Positions 1 to 8,639 of a stretch of 64,000 bases of DNA are shown here, piece by piece. Origin of the DNA: Microcaldota archaeon (lineage in GTDB: Archaea; Micrarchaeota; Micrarchaeia; Micrarchaeales; Micrarchaeaceae); NCBI GenBank assembly GCA_021801785.1, contig JAJYXL010000018.1:21737-85736 (forward strand), written 5' to 3'. Below the pieces are notes generated by a model that saw nothing but the letters and a program-made list of their open reading frames with translations, did not search any database and was not told where the DNA came from. Numbering within the stretch: position 1 is the first letter of the stretch; each line of letters starts with the position of its first letter. The translations under genes and the position numbers were made by a program.

Positions 1-287
1 ATACAATAGAGTCTTACATAAAGGCGGTAGGTGTCGGGGTGCCAAAACTTCGTCTATTTGTCATACCTGGGGGCTCTAGGGAGAGTGCAGAGCTGGATTT
101 TGCCAGATCTATATCCAGAAGGGCTGAAAGATCTTTCATAGTATTATATGACACTTACGGCCTAGATGATAATAGATTCGGTGCATCTAGACGATACCTA
201 AATCGTATATCATCATACCTCTTCTGGGCAGCCAGATATCTGAACGCCGAGAGGCAAGTAAGAGAGAGAAACCCTGGAAGCGACTGA
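1..287 (+). CDS. C-terminal end of an unrecognised protein (5'-truncated)
   Basis: The reading frame is open from base 3 to a TGA at 285-287 with no stop upstream, so this is the last ~94 codons of a gene that starts outside the window. A GTG at 39 is in frame, but nothing suggests it is the true start. The fragment begins with a short hydrophobic strand-like segment (LRLFVIPGG), is otherwise rich in Arg, Ser and Tyr, and has no motif I can name. It converges with scpB, one base apart. Function unknown. Confidence 0.55.
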   Translation, partial: TIESYIKAVGVGVPKLRLFVIPGGSRESAELDFARSISRRAERSFIVLYDTYGLDDNRFGASRRYLNRISSYLFWAARYLNAERQVRERNPGSD

Positions 288-288
288 G

Positions 289-759
289 TTATTTCAGGGT
301 AAAATACTCCCTAAACTTCTGGGTTGTATTCAATTTCTTGGTTCTGCCATATCTGGTTGCCGATATAAAATCACCCTCAACCAGCTCCTTTAAATACTGA
401 TATATCGAAGGTCCAAATATCTTCACCATATTACTCTGCATCACCGGCTCATTCTTGCTGATATACGCGAGTGCCCTCAGTGCGCTCTTTGTGAGGTCTG
501 GAGAGCCAGATATCCTACCAACTCTATTCGAATACTCGCTCTTCAACTCCATTATATATTTATCACCTATTTTTGATATCTTTAGCGCCGTATCAGCCGC
601 AGCATACTCGCTCTCAAGCTCTTTCAGAAGCTTTCCTATCTGACCGACAGAGGCCAACCCAGATGCGTCAGAAATCTCATTCAGGCTTAAGGCTCTGCCG
701 GACACAAAGAGCACAGCCTCTATAACTCTCTTTGACTGTAAGCCCTCCTGGTTCTGCAT
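289..759 (-). CDS. scpB: Segregation and condensation protein ScpB
   Basis: ScpB is the winged-helix accessory (kite) subunit that dimerises and, with kleisin ScpA, bridges SMC heads in the condensin complex that compacts and segregates chromosomes. The 156 residues show the usual two winged-helix layout: an N-terminal part starting around KRVIEAVLFVSGRALSLNEI, and a second from about residue 85 (TKSALRALAYISKNEPV, then the KIFGP helix-turn). Archaeal members are of this short size. It lies 9 bp downstream of scpA on the same strand, the standard pairing. No smc gene is in the window. The start ATG is well placed after the scpA stop. Confidence 0.88.
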   Translation of the reverse strand: MQNQEGLQSKRVIEAVLFVSGRALSLNEISDASGLASVGQIGKLLKELESEYAAADTALKISKIGDKYIMELKSEYSNRVGRISGSPDLTKSALRALAYISKNEPVMQSNMVKIFGPSIYQYLKELVEGDFISATRYGRTKKLNTTQKFREYFTLK

Positions 760-768
760 AACAACACC

Positions 769-1488
769 CTATTTCACGCTTATGTATATATCCCCAAAAA
801 ATACATCCTGCCTAAGAGATATCCTCCCGTTCTGTTCTAAGAAAAGGAGCGGGACAAACAGATCCGACAAGATCGAATTTCTATCAACATTCTTTGACAG
901 CTCATCGAATATTATCGTACTGTTCCCGTTCGAACTCGCCATTATCATGTCATAAATTCTATCAACCTTATCGTCCATATCATCTATCTCTACTACAAAC
1001 TGCTGTTGGGTTTCGGTTCTCTTGAAGTACTCTTCGCGCTTATGTTCGACTCTTATCACATCGTCCAACGCGCTCATAAGTTCCTCCAAGGTTATCTTAC
1101 GGTTTGGCGTCCGCCTAACTCTGAACATCAGGTCAGGTATATCCGGCACATTTCTATCGCCATACGCGGCCTCTACCTCCTCCTCCTGCTCTGGGGCATT
1201 CTGGAATATCTGTACAAGTTCACTCTTCAATCTCAATAAGAACGACATCGCCATAATGATATTGGCAGGAACGGAGAGGTCCATGAGCTTCATACTATCT
1301 ATAGCTGCAACATAATCGCTAACCACTCTCGATATATCTATATTCCACGGATCCAACCTGTTCTTATACACCGAATCTATAAGCAACTCTCTCCAACCGG
1401 TATTGCTAACAAGGGATTGGACGTCGAAGTTCCTCTCCAATTCCACTATATAATCATCACTCCTTTCAGAGATAAACTCATCAGACAT
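769..1488 (-). CDS. scpA: Segregation and condensation protein ScpA (kleisin)
   Basis: Kleisin subunit that closes the SMC-ScpAB ring. The N-terminal kleisin helix and the family pattern around LLIDSVYKNRLDPWNIDIS and SFLLRLKSEL are visible, with a C-terminal winged-helix-like end. The frame is open up to 1605, but that longer version overlaps the divergent asnS gene and a TATA box at 1521-1535. I therefore start at the ATG at 1488 (MSDEFISERSDD), giving 239 residues, normal for archaeal ScpA. It is transcribed divergently from asnS and runs into scpB. Confidence 0.85.
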   Translation of the reverse strand: MSDEFISERSDDYIVELERNFDVQSLVSNTGWRELLIDSVYKNRLDPWNIDISRVVSDYVAAIDSMKLMDLSVPANIIMAMSFLLRLKSELVQIFQNAPEQEEEVEAAYGDRNVPDIPDLMFRVRRTPNRKITLEELMSALDDVIRVEHKREEYFKRTETQQQFVVEIDDMDDKVDRIYDMIMASSNGNSTIIFDELSKNVDRNSILSDLFVPLLFLEQNGRISLRQDVFFGDIYISVK

Positions 1489-1520
1489 ATACAGATCGCC
1501 TGAACATATATCTCCAGCAT

Positions 1521-1535
1521 AATATTTATATATAA
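1521..1535. promoter_or_regulatory. AT-rich TATA element between scpA and asnS
   Basis: The segment aatatttatatata lies 46 bp before the asnS GTG and 33 bp before the chosen scpA ATG. It can act as an archaeal TATA box in either direction. This is the main argument for the shorter scpA start. Confidence 0.45.
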
Positions 1536-1580
1536 CGATATCCTTACTATTACGGTACTGCTCTTGCAAAGGCGATTGAT

Positions 1581-2885
1581 GTGTATATACACGTAATAGA
1601 TGCAAAGAAGGCGATCGGAAAGCGGGTAAGGTTACGCGGTTGGGTGCATAGAAAGAGAGGGAGCGGGAGCATCATCTTTGTGGTTCTAAGAGACCATACC
1701 GGTATAATTCAGGCATCGATAAAGAGGGATGCTGTAAGCAAAAATGGGTGGGAGTTGGCCGAAGCGGCGACAACAGAGTCAAGTATAATTATAGAAGGGG
1801 TTGTAAGAGAGGACAAGCGCGCTCCGACCGGATATGAGATAGATGTATCGAAGATATATGTTACGGGCATATCGGAGCCATACCCTATAACAGAGTACCA
1901 GAGCACAGAGCTGCTACTGGATAAGAGGCATCTATGGCTAAGGAGCGTTAAGATGGTAAATATAATGAAAGCAAGATCAATGGTATTCAGGTATGCCAGG
2001 GAATTCTTGGACAGGTCGAAATTCTTTGAGATCTCCCCGCCGCTTATAACTGGCGCTGCTGGAGAGAGTGGCGCGGATATGTTCTCTTTAGAATACTTCG
2101 GTAGCAAGGCGTACCTAACAGAGAGCTCTCAGCTATATTCCGAAGCTATGATATATGCTCTAGAGAAGGTATACTCTTTTGCACCATCGTTCAGGGCAGA
2201 GAAATCGAGGACCATAAAACACCTTGCCGAGTATTGGCATTTAGAGCCGGAGATGGCATATTACGACATAAAGAAGACGATGGTGTTGATAGAGAAGCTT
2301 GTCTCTCACATATCGATAAGTCTGGCGAAGCGGAATCAGGATATCCTAGCTGCGCTAGGTGTGGACCATACCTACCTGTTAGATATAAGACCGCCGTTCA
2401 AACGCATAACTTATGAGCAGGCTATAGACCTACTCAACCAAAAAGGGAAGAGCCTCAAGTGGGGGGATGACTTCGGCGTAGAGGAGGAGCGCCTCCTAAC
2501 AGAGGATGAGCTCAAACCGGTGTTCGTAACGTACTGGCCGCGCGAGCTGAAACCTTTCTACATGCCGATAAATCCGAAGGATGAGCGCACCGTGCTGTGT
2601 GCTGACCTGCAGGCTCCGAAGGGGCACGGCGAGATTGTCGGATCGAGCCAGAGGATACACAAGTATGACGAGGCTATAGGGCGCTTTGAAGAGGTTGAGC
2701 GTGTAAAGGGGGTAAAGTTCAACATGGATAATTACTCATGGTATCTAGACACACTCAGATATGGGAGCGTCCCGCACTCCGGATTCGGCATGGGGATGGA
2801 GCGCGTTATCAAATGGCTTTTGGGGCTGGATCACATACGCGATGCAATCCCTTTCCCAAGAATGAGCAACAGGCTGAGCCCTTAA
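1581..2885 (+). CDS. asnS: Asparaginyl-tRNA synthetase
   Basis: Class IIb synthetase that charges tRNA-Asn. Residues 1-110 form the OB-fold anticodon-binding domain (KRVRLRGWVHRKRG), followed by the class II catalytic domain. Motif 2 reads FRAEKSRTIKHLAEYWHLEPE. The KSRT...HLAE.W pattern is that of AsnRS rather than archaeal AspRS, which has FRAEEHDTSRHLNE. Motif 3 is GSVPHSGFGMGMERVIKW, and the end IPFPR is also AsnRS-like. Its 434 residues match the family. The start is GTG; an ATG two bases upstream is in another frame that stops at once. An AspRS-type ancestor is the main alternative. Confidence 0.88.
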   Translation: MYIHVIDAKKAIGKRVRLRGWVHRKRGSGSIIFVVLRDHTGIIQASIKRDAVSKNGWELAEAATTESSIIIEGVVREDKRAPTGYEIDVSKIYVTGISEPYPITEYQSTELLLDKRHLWLRSVKMVNIMKARSMVFRYAREFLDRSKFFEISPPLITGAAGESGADMFSLEYFGSKAYLTESSQLYSEAMIYALEKVYSFAPSFRAEKSRTIKHLAEYWHLEPEMAYYDIKKTMVLIEKLVSHISISLAKRNQDILAALGVDHTYLLDIRPPFKRITYEQAIDLLNQKGKSLKWGDDFGVEEERLLTEDELKPVFVTYWPRELKPFYMPINPKDERTVLCADLQAPKGHGEIVGSSQRIHKYDEAIGRFEEVERVKGVKFNMDNYSWYLDTLRYGSVPHSGFGMGMERVIKWLLGLDHIRDAIPFPRMSNRLSP

Positions 2886-2888
2886 AAA

Positions 2889-3662
2889 TCAAGCACCGCC
2901 TTCGAGTCGAGCTTTAATACCCCTAAATAGCTCTATTGTATGGTCTACAGAGTCTACATTTATGCACTCCACACCCTCCAGTTTTACCGGATAGTCATTA
3001 CCTCCCTCAACTATTTTATCACCGAAGAATAGCATCTCATCGATGTTGTAACCTAGGGTCTCAGTTATCCTCCTTATACCATAACCCTTGTTCATACCCT
3101 TTCTGGTTATGTCTAAAGAAGTAGATCCGCCTATCATGACCTCATACTCGGGTATGAGTTTGTCAAGCTCCGCCTTCATAACAAATCTCTTTCTCATATC
3201 GGGATCCCATGCCTTCTTCAGATCAGCAGGAGCATCCTGTCCCAGTGCAGAGATCGCTATCTCCGTATCCCTATCCTCTATTAATTTACCATATATCTTA
3301 TCCGGCTTTTTGTATATGGGCTCCTTTAATATAGAATTAATACTCGCGATTATCTTTGCTTTCTCATCTTCTCTCAATCTCTCCGCATACAGCTCAATCC
3401 ATCTCCCCCCGTCGAATCTGTACATCGATGCTCCGGATGTTGGTAATAAGTACAGTCTAGACATAAATCTCTCTTCCACCTTGACTCTCTTAGCAAACTG
3501 CCCTTCTATCTGCTTAAAACTAGCTCCGCTTATCACAGCAAAATCTATATACCTCAACAGGTCTCCTATAACTCTTCCCATCTCTTCGCTAAGCTCCTGT
3601 TTTGTCTCTGCAAGCGTCCCGTCCAGGTCTGCTATTATAATCTTCTTCTTCGATACATCCAA
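2889..3662 (-). CDS. HAD-IIB family phosphatase (PMM-like)
   Basis: Predicted Mg-dependent phosphohydrolase with the HAD catalytic core. Motif I is IIIADLDGTLAET with nucleophile and acid Asp near residues 11 and 13; motif II is the Ser in FAVISGAS; motif IV is MLFFGDKIVEGGNDYP. A cap insertion sits between. The segment SALGQDAPADLKKAWDPDMRKR closely resembles the PMM-like HAD-IIB subgroup, so a sugar phosphate is a likely substrate, but the specificity is unknown. The gene is convergent with asnS, 3 bp apart. A TATA-like run at about 3692-3704 lies upstream. Confidence 0.75.
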   Translation of the reverse strand: MDVSKKKIIIADLDGTLAETKQELSEEMGRVIGDLLRYIDFAVISGASFKQIEGQFAKRVKVEERFMSRLYLLPTSGASMYRFDGGRWIELYAERLREDEKAKIIASINSILKEPIYKKPDKIYGKLIEDRDTEIAISALGQDAPADLKKAWDPDMRKRFVMKAELDKLIPEYEVMIGGSTSLDITRKGMNKGYGIRRITETLGYNIDEMLFFGDKIVEGGNDYPVKLEGVECINVDSVDHTIELFRGIKARLEGGA

Positions 3663-3768
3663 AGAAACACCCCAATTAATTATTGTACAATTGTAATATT
3701 TATAGCTACATTACGGTTAAGTTTTGTAGTTTAATTACTAATAAAACTACAAAGATTCTATTCTAATA

Positions 3769-3783
3769 AGTTTAAATATAAGT
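3769..3783 (+). promoter_or_regulatory. Probable TATA box of the HAD-proline dehydrogenase-proS operon
   Basis: A gtttaaatataag stretch lies ~55 bp before the HAD start at 3833. The genes that follow overlap or are within 20 bp, so this is likely the promoter for the run up to proS. Confidence 0.4.
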
Positions 3784-3832
3784 ATGTCGAATTGCTTATA
3801 TCTACAAAGGCGATTATCTGATAAGGCTTATA

Positions 3833-4414
3833 ATGTTCGATTTAGGCGGAGTTATCGTAGATTTCTCAGAGCAGAAATATGTTAGATATATGGTCAAGAG
3901 GCTCGGCCTTGATTATAAATACATGTTAGAAGTTATCGATAGGAAACTGCCTCTGCTAGAGACAGCTAGGATAAACCAGACAGAGTACGAATCTTACTGC
4001 GTAAAGATGTTGGGATTAAAAAGCAGATCGCAACTCGAGTGGTCGAAAGGATTCAACACCGTTGCAAACACTGATTACGACGTGTTAAACCTTGCCAGAG
4101 AGCTCCATAAGAGATATCGTACAGCACTGATAACCAATATAAGCAGAAGCAGGTATGCGACTGCATGCAGAAACAAGTTCGACAAATCCGTATTCGACAG
4201 GCGTTTCACATCCTACGGTCTCCGGATAAAAAAACCGGATAAACGTATATACGAGATCGTTTTAAACAGGATGGGCGCAAACCCCGAAGAGACCGTATTT
4301 ATAGATAATATGAGAGAGAATGTAGACGGTGCAGAGTCTATCGGGATACATGGAATTGTTTTCAAAAACTACAAGCAGCTTATTAGAGATCTTAGGAATA
4401 TCGGAGTGATCTGA
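3833..4414 (+). CDS. HAD-IA family hydrolase (YihX/epoxide-hydrolase-N type)
   Basis: A 193-residue HAD fold. Motif I is FDLGGVIVDF, with the nucleophile Asp3 kept and the usual second Asp replaced by Gly, as in the YihX-like subgroup. Motif II is ALITNIS, a Lys lies in RIKKPDKRIYE, and motif IV is TVFIDNMRENVDGAE. It probably hydrolyses a small phosphate ester; the substrate is unknown. Its TGA stop overlaps the ATG of proline dehydrogenase (TGATG), so the two are translationally coupled. Confidence 0.75.
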   Translation: MFDLGGVIVDFSEQKYVRYMVKRLGLDYKYMLEVIDRKLPLLETARINQTEYESYCVKMLGLKSRSQLEWSKGFNTVANTDYDVLNLARELHKRYRTALITNISRSRYATACRNKFDKSVFDRRFTSYGLRIKKPDKRIYEIVLNRMGANPEETVFIDNMRENVDGAESIGIHGIVFKNYKQLIRDLRNIGVI

Positions 4415-5268
4415 TGTGCAGTGCAATATTAGAGCGGGTGCTATCCGGGAGGTGGATAGCCGGACCTTACATATCAGATGCAATCAATCAGGCCCAAAAA
4501 TTCAACGGATACGGCATAACGCCAATAATCAACTATCTTGGTGAGGATTATAGTGAGAGGGCCGATGTTAAAAAGTCTATAGCTGTGTACAAGGAACTAA
4601 TAGCCAGGATATCGGAAGCTCGGATACGGGCCGATATCTCGGTAAAACCGACTCAGCTGGGGCTAAAAATAGACGAACAATACTTCGAGAAGAACTACAT
4701 ATTACTGTCACGATTAGCACTGTCAAAGAATATCCGTTTATGGCTTGATATGGAAACGGCAGATTATGTGGACCAGACAATATCCGCATACAAGAGGGCC
4801 GTTCATCTCGGGAACGTGGGAATATGCATACAGTCATATCTGCGTAGGAGCCGCAGGGATATAAGAGAGCTGTTAGATTATGACATCCATGCAAATATTC
4901 GGCTAGTAAAAGGCGCTTACACCTCTAATAAATCATCCGCATTTATCGGAAGGGATAAAATAACTGATAATTATCATACGCTTATGAGGTATCTGTTCGA
5001 GAAAGGGAGAAGATTTACGATAGCTACACATGACGACAGGATAGTAACCGAGGCGATAAGGATGAATCTGAAGTATAAACGGGATGTCACATATGCGATG
5101 CTGAGGGGAATAAGGAATGGGTACCTTATACAACTATCTAGGATGGGATTTCAGACCTCTGTATATGTCCCGTTTGGAGACGAATGGGTGTCATATTCAT
5201 ACAGGAGGTTGAAGGAGGGCGGCCACCTCTCTCTGATAATAAGGTCGCTCTTCGACTACTCGATATAA
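4414..5268 (+). CDS. Proline dehydrogenase (FAD-dependent)
   Basis: Oxidises L-proline to 1-pyrroline-5-carboxylate with FAD in a (beta-alpha)8 barrel. Monofunctional, 284 residues. Family signatures appear in order: DISVKPTQLGL near residue 65, LWLDMETADYVDQT near 115, GICIQSYLRRSRRD near 140, IRLVKGAYTS near 168, IATHDDR near 205, and YVPFGDEWVSYSYRRLKEG near the C-terminus. The paired Arg in that last motif bind the proline carboxylate. It sits between a HAD hydrolase and proS. No P5C dehydrogenase is in the window, so how the product is used is open. Confidence 0.87.
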   Translation: MCSAILERVLSGRWIAGPYISDAINQAQKFNGYGITPIINYLGEDYSERADVKKSIAVYKELIARISEARIRADISVKPTQLGLKIDEQYFEKNYILLSRLALSKNIRLWLDMETADYVDQTISAYKRAVHLGNVGICIQSYLRRSRRDIRELLDYDIHANIRLVKGAYTSNKSSAFIGRDKITDNYHTLMRYLFEKGRRFTIATHDDRIVTEAIRMNLKYKRDVTYAMLRGIRNGYLIQLSRMGFQTSVYVPFGDEWVSYSYRRLKEGGHLSLIIRSLFDYSI

Positions 5269-5286
5269 AAGATATATTAAGCTATT

Positions 5287-6762
5287 GTGGCAATATTAAA
5301 CGATTCGATGAAGGCAGAGGTAACAGAGAACAGAACGATATCCGCAAAGAAGGAGGATAACTTCTCGGAGTGGTATGTACAGGTTATTATAAACTCTGAA
5401 TTTGCAGACTATTCGGCAGTATCTGGATGCATAGTTTTCAGACCGAGCTCGTATTTTGCATGGGAGCAGGTTAGGGATTACGTAGACGGGCGTTTCAAAG
5501 ATGATGGCATAGAGAATGTCTATTTCCCAACTCTGATACCGGAGAGGCTCCTGCAGAAAGAGGGTGAGCATATAATAGGCTTCAGCCCGGAGGTTGCATG
5601 GGTGACTCAGACTGGAGATACTAAGCTGGATGAGCGCCTCGCGGTAAGGCCGACATCAGAGGCGATAATGTATGATAACCTCTCCAAGTGGATAAGATCT
5701 TGGAGAGATCTACCAATGCGTCTCAACCAGTGGAACAGTGTAGTAAGATGGGAATTCAAACATCCAACGCCTTTCCTAAGAACCAGAGAGTTCCTATGGA
5801 ATGAGGGGCATTCGGCATTTGCATCAGAGGAGGAGGCGGAGGCAGAGGGGAAGGTAATACTTGGAATATATCATGATGTGCTGAAGGATTATCTCGCCCT
5901 ATACGGCATACCTGGTGAGAAGACGCAGAAGGAGAAGTTCGCCGGAGCTATCGCAAGCTTCAGCATCGAGCATCTAATGCCTGACGGTAAGGCGGTACAG
6001 GGTCCGGCATTCCACTTAGACGGGAACAACTTCTCAAAAGCTTTTGATATAAAATTTATCGATAATAACGGCGAGAAGAGGTTTGTATTTCAGAATACGT
6101 GGGCGATATCAACCAGAGAATTTGGTGTCATGATAGCTACCCATTCTGACAATAAAGGGCTGGTGCTACCGCCAAAACTCGCAAAGATACAGATAGTTAT
6201 AGTGCCGATATACAACGATAAGAATAGGGACGAGATTATAGGCTACTCTACCGAGATATACAATATGATAAAGGGCGAGTTTAGGGTGTACCACGACATA
6301 AGAGACGAGTACTCGCCAGGATGGAAATTCAATGAGTGGGAGCTCAAAGGCGTGCCGATAAGGGTGGAGGTGGGCAAGAGAGAGATGGGTGAGAGGAACA
6401 TGGTAGCTAAAATGAGGCATACGTCTGGATCAGAATCCATCTCTCTAGATAATCCTATAGAGGTTTTGAAACTAATGCTGGAAAAGATACATAATGACCT
6501 ATACGAAAGTTCTAAGAGGTTCGTCATAGATAACACCCACGTTGTCGAGAATTACACAGATCTAAAGGAGGTAATAAAGCGCGGCGGGTTTGCGCAGTCT
6601 CCATGGTGCGGATCACAGGATTGTGAGGACAGGATAAAGGATGAGACGATAGCAAAGGCTACAAATATGCCATTTCATGTACAAGAGCTTGCGAAAGGTA
6701 AACGCTGCGTACTCTGCGGCAAGCCTGCAAAACATATAGTTAATTTTTCCAGATCGCACTAA
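5287..6762 (+). CDS. proS: Prolyl-tRNA synthetase (archaeal/eukaryotic type)
   Basis: Class IIa synthetase charging tRNA-Pro. Starting at GTG 5287 it has 491 residues, typical for the short archaeal-type enzyme. Visible marks are the N-terminal SEWYVQVIINSEFADYS, motif 2 around MRLNQWNSVVRWEFKHPTPF, the ...TREFLWNEGHSAF stretch, motif 3 in TWAISTREFGVMIATHSD, an HGTP anticodon domain near 290-390, and the C-terminal Cys pairs (WCGSQDCE, CVLCGKPAKH). An in-frame ATG eight codons on is the alternative start. It follows proline dehydrogenase by 18 bp. Confidence 0.93.
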   Translation: MAILNDSMKAEVTENRTISAKKEDNFSEWYVQVIINSEFADYSAVSGCIVFRPSSYFAWEQVRDYVDGRFKDDGIENVYFPTLIPERLLQKEGEHIIGFSPEVAWVTQTGDTKLDERLAVRPTSEAIMYDNLSKWIRSWRDLPMRLNQWNSVVRWEFKHPTPFLRTREFLWNEGHSAFASEEEAEAEGKVILGIYHDVLKDYLALYGIPGEKTQKEKFAGAIASFSIEHLMPDGKAVQGPAFHLDGNNFSKAFDIKFIDNNGEKRFVFQNTWAISTREFGVMIATHSDNKGLVLPPKLAKIQIVIVPIYNDKNRDEIIGYSTEIYNMIKGEFRVYHDIRDEYSPGWKFNEWELKGVPIRVEVGKREMGERNMVAKMRHTSGSESISLDNPIEVLKLMLEKIHNDLYESSKRFVIDNTHVVENYTDLKEVIKRGGFAQSPWCGSQDCEDRIKDETIAKATNMPFHVQELAKGKRCVLCGKPAKHIVNFSRSH

Positions 6763-6783
6763 GTATTATCATATGTGAGATAC

Positions 6784-6856
6784 AGCCCCGTCATCTAGTG
6801 GCCAAGGATAGCGGGCTTTGGACCCGCGTACATCGGTTCGAATCCGGTCGGGGCTA
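6784..6856 (+). tRNA. tRNA-Gln (UUG)
   Basis: The 73-nt cloverleaf has acceptor stem AGCCCCG/CGGGGCT, an anticodon stem GCGGG/CCCGC around loop CTTTGGA (anticodon TTG), and T-arm loop TTCGAAT. Discriminator A; CCA is not encoded. No intron. Confidence 0.95.
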
Positions 6857-6863
6857 AGATAGA

Positions 6864-7973
6864 TCAGAAGCCCAGGTTTGATATATTGGTATTCATATAG
6901 TTCTCTTCAGACTCCTCCATCATCTGGTACTCAACACCCTTCGATATTAGGAGCAGTATCATCGAAGCGAACGATATGACAGATATGAAAAGTATGTAGA
7001 CCCTTATATACGACAGGTAAGCATAAGAGAACAGCATAACAGAGAGCATATTTAATGTTACCCCATATACGAAAGATCTCTTAGTATGTCCCATTACGGT
7101 TATGCCTACAAGAAAGCTTATCAGCGTCAGTACAAAAGCTAGAAGCGGGAACGCGTTCACAAAATTGTAGAATTGCGATATAGCCACAAGTCCATGCCCG
7201 AGGTTCGGTAATGATACGATCAGGCTATTCAACTGGTACGCAAATTGTGAATACCCGAAGTATAAGAACATTATAAATGTGAGCATCATAAGTGCTCCGG
7301 ATAGCATCCCGAAAGAGCCGAGATCTCCTCTCGCCTGCTGCATCTGTATGGGCATCTTATCCACATCCTCCAGGCAGTAGAATCTCCCCTCCTTCTCTAC
7401 GATATCCTCGAAGCAGTAAGGCTTGCCGCAGTAACTGCATATCTCATAAGCCTGCCTCCACGGGTGCCATACGCATCTGTATTTACTAATCTCGCTAGCT
7501 ACATTGTTGTTGCTCTTCCCGTCAGCACTAACCCCGAAATACTCCGGGTTTATCCCGCCTACAGCCTCTATCTGATCCACAGTGAGCTCCTTCTGCCTCC
7601 TCTTTATCGCCGTCTCACTATTATCTATCTTAACGCTGGTCGAATTCTTTGACAGATCCTCTATCCTCTCCCTATTTATATTCTTAGCTTTGACAGTGGC
7701 GGCTCTCTGCTGTGCCGGTATGTTGGGCTTCGTCGCCTCGGCCGAGGCTCTCTCTGATAATATCATATTCTGTAATTCCGTTATCCTCTTAGTTAGAGAC
7801 TCCGCATGTTCGATCATCTTATTCAGTCTCTCCCTATCCTTATCGGGGTTTGCGCCCCTCTTCACCGCATCCGCTATCCTGTCCCTCTGTGCGATTATAC
7901 TCTCTGCCAGCTCCTGCGCCTCTCTTACCATCCTATCGAGATTAGCTCTCTCATTAGCCATAGTATACGCCAT
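6864..7973 (-). CDS. Coiled-coil, B-box-like zinc and four-helix membrane protein
   Basis: Not recognised as a named family. Residues ~10-75 are strongly charged and helical (probable coiled coil). Residues ~165-205 carry Cys/His spacing like a B-box zinc finger (CVWHPWRQAYEICSYCGKPYC, then FYCLEDV). From ~220 there are four hydrophobic membrane spans, followed by a short acidic tail. An intracellular zinc module on a membrane anchor is the simplest reading. The start ATG shares one base with the stop of the upstream gene (TAATG), so it is translated as part of the S26e operon. Function unknown. Confidence 0.6.
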   Translation of the reverse strand: MAYTMANERANLDRMVREAQELAESIIAQRDRIADAVKRGANPDKDRERLNKMIEHAESLTKRITELQNMILSERASAEATKPNIPAQQRAATVKAKNINRERIEDLSKNSTSVKIDNSETAIKRRQKELTVDQIEAVGGINPEYFGVSADGKSNNNVASEISKYRCVWHPWRQAYEICSYCGKPYCFEDIVEKEGRFYCLEDVDKMPIQMQQARGDLGSFGMLSGALMMLTFIMFLYFGYSQFAYQLNSLIVSLPNLGHGLVAISQFYNFVNAFPLLAFVLTLISFLVGITVMGHTKRSFVYGVTLNMLSVMLFSYAYLSYIRVYILFISVISFASMILLLISKGVEYQMMEESEENYMNTNISNLGF

Positions 7974-8341
7974 TAACTCTCTTTCTCGGATAGCGCTCTC
8001 TGCCTCTCGTTTATCGTCTTCATAGCATCAAGCATATCCTTAACCTTCTCATCCATCTCCTCCATCTCTCTCTCATTCTCCGCGAGTATTGATGGTGCAG
8101 CCTCGCTCTCGGCTACATTTTCGACCCTCTTCTTTCTACCTCTACTCTCTGCCGATCTGACTATCGATCCTATGCCTTCGGCTATAGGCCTATCTATCCT
8201 CTCAAGCTCTCTCTTGGCAGAGGAGAAGTCTACCTTATGTGTAGACCATGCACTCCTCACACCCCCTCTCTTGCCCCCGGCATCCCTCTCTCTCCTAATC
8301 TTGAATATCAGCAGATCATTGTCGGGGTCTATTACCATCAA
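7973..8341 (-). CDS. Hypothetical charged protein
   Basis: 122 residues, very rich in Arg, Glu and Lys. It has a beta-like N-terminus (DNDLLIFKIRRERD), a basic middle (RGRKKR) and a C-terminal helix that could form a coiled coil (EREMEEMDEKVKDMLDAMK). It overlaps S26e by 4 bp at its start and the zinc/membrane protein by 1 bp at its end, so it is certainly co-translated with both. I know no family for it. Confidence 0.55.
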   Translation of the reverse strand: MMVIDPDNDLLIFKIRRERDAGGKRGGVRSAWSTHKVDFSSAKRELERIDRPIAEGIGSIVRSAESRGRKKRVENVAESEAAPSILAENEREMEEMDEKVKDMLDAMKTINERQRALSEKES

Positions 8342-8607
8342 AACGACCTTTCGGCCCTGGCTATGGCCTCTCTCTTCTTCCTCTCAAATATCCCTCTGTG
8401 TTTTGCACAACTCACACAGTAATATATCTTCCTCTTCTCGAAGAGTCTGACATCCTTTGTGGTATTCATACCTGTTCCTATACTCAGAGCCTTCTCGTAA
8501 GCTACAGCCTTATTTCTGGGGGTTTTCCTGCCGCACGACTCGCAGACCACCAATGTATTTTTTCCTCTCAAAGATAACACCTTTATTCTATATATAATGA
8601 GAAACAT
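8338..8607 (-). CDS. rps26e: Ribosomal protein S26e
   Basis: Small-subunit protein that sits near the mRNA exit channel. Family marks: a CESCG zinc pair, P+NKAV, then KIYYCVSCAKHRGI, which matches the eukaryotic LHYCVSCAIHSKV segment, and a basic tail. The start is uncertain. ATG 8607 gives a hydrophobic N-terminus, and a TATA-like tatatatag lies inside it (~8588-8597), so GTG 8580 or TTG 8553 (after AGAGG) may be the true start. S26e is common in TACK archaea and missing from most Euryarchaeota, so its presence is informative. Confidence 0.82.
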   Translation of the reverse strand: MFLIIYRIKVLSLRGKNTLVVCESCGRKTPRNKAVAYEKALSIGTGMNTTKDVRLFEKRKIYYCVSCAKHRGIFERKKREAIARAERSF

Positions 8608-8639
8608 TAAAAAGATGAGCTAAATACCGACGAAGCTCC

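Noticed and set aside
1489..1605. Longer ScpA with 39 extra residues
   Set aside because: It overlaps the asnS start and the shared TATA element, and ScpA proteins do not have such an extension.
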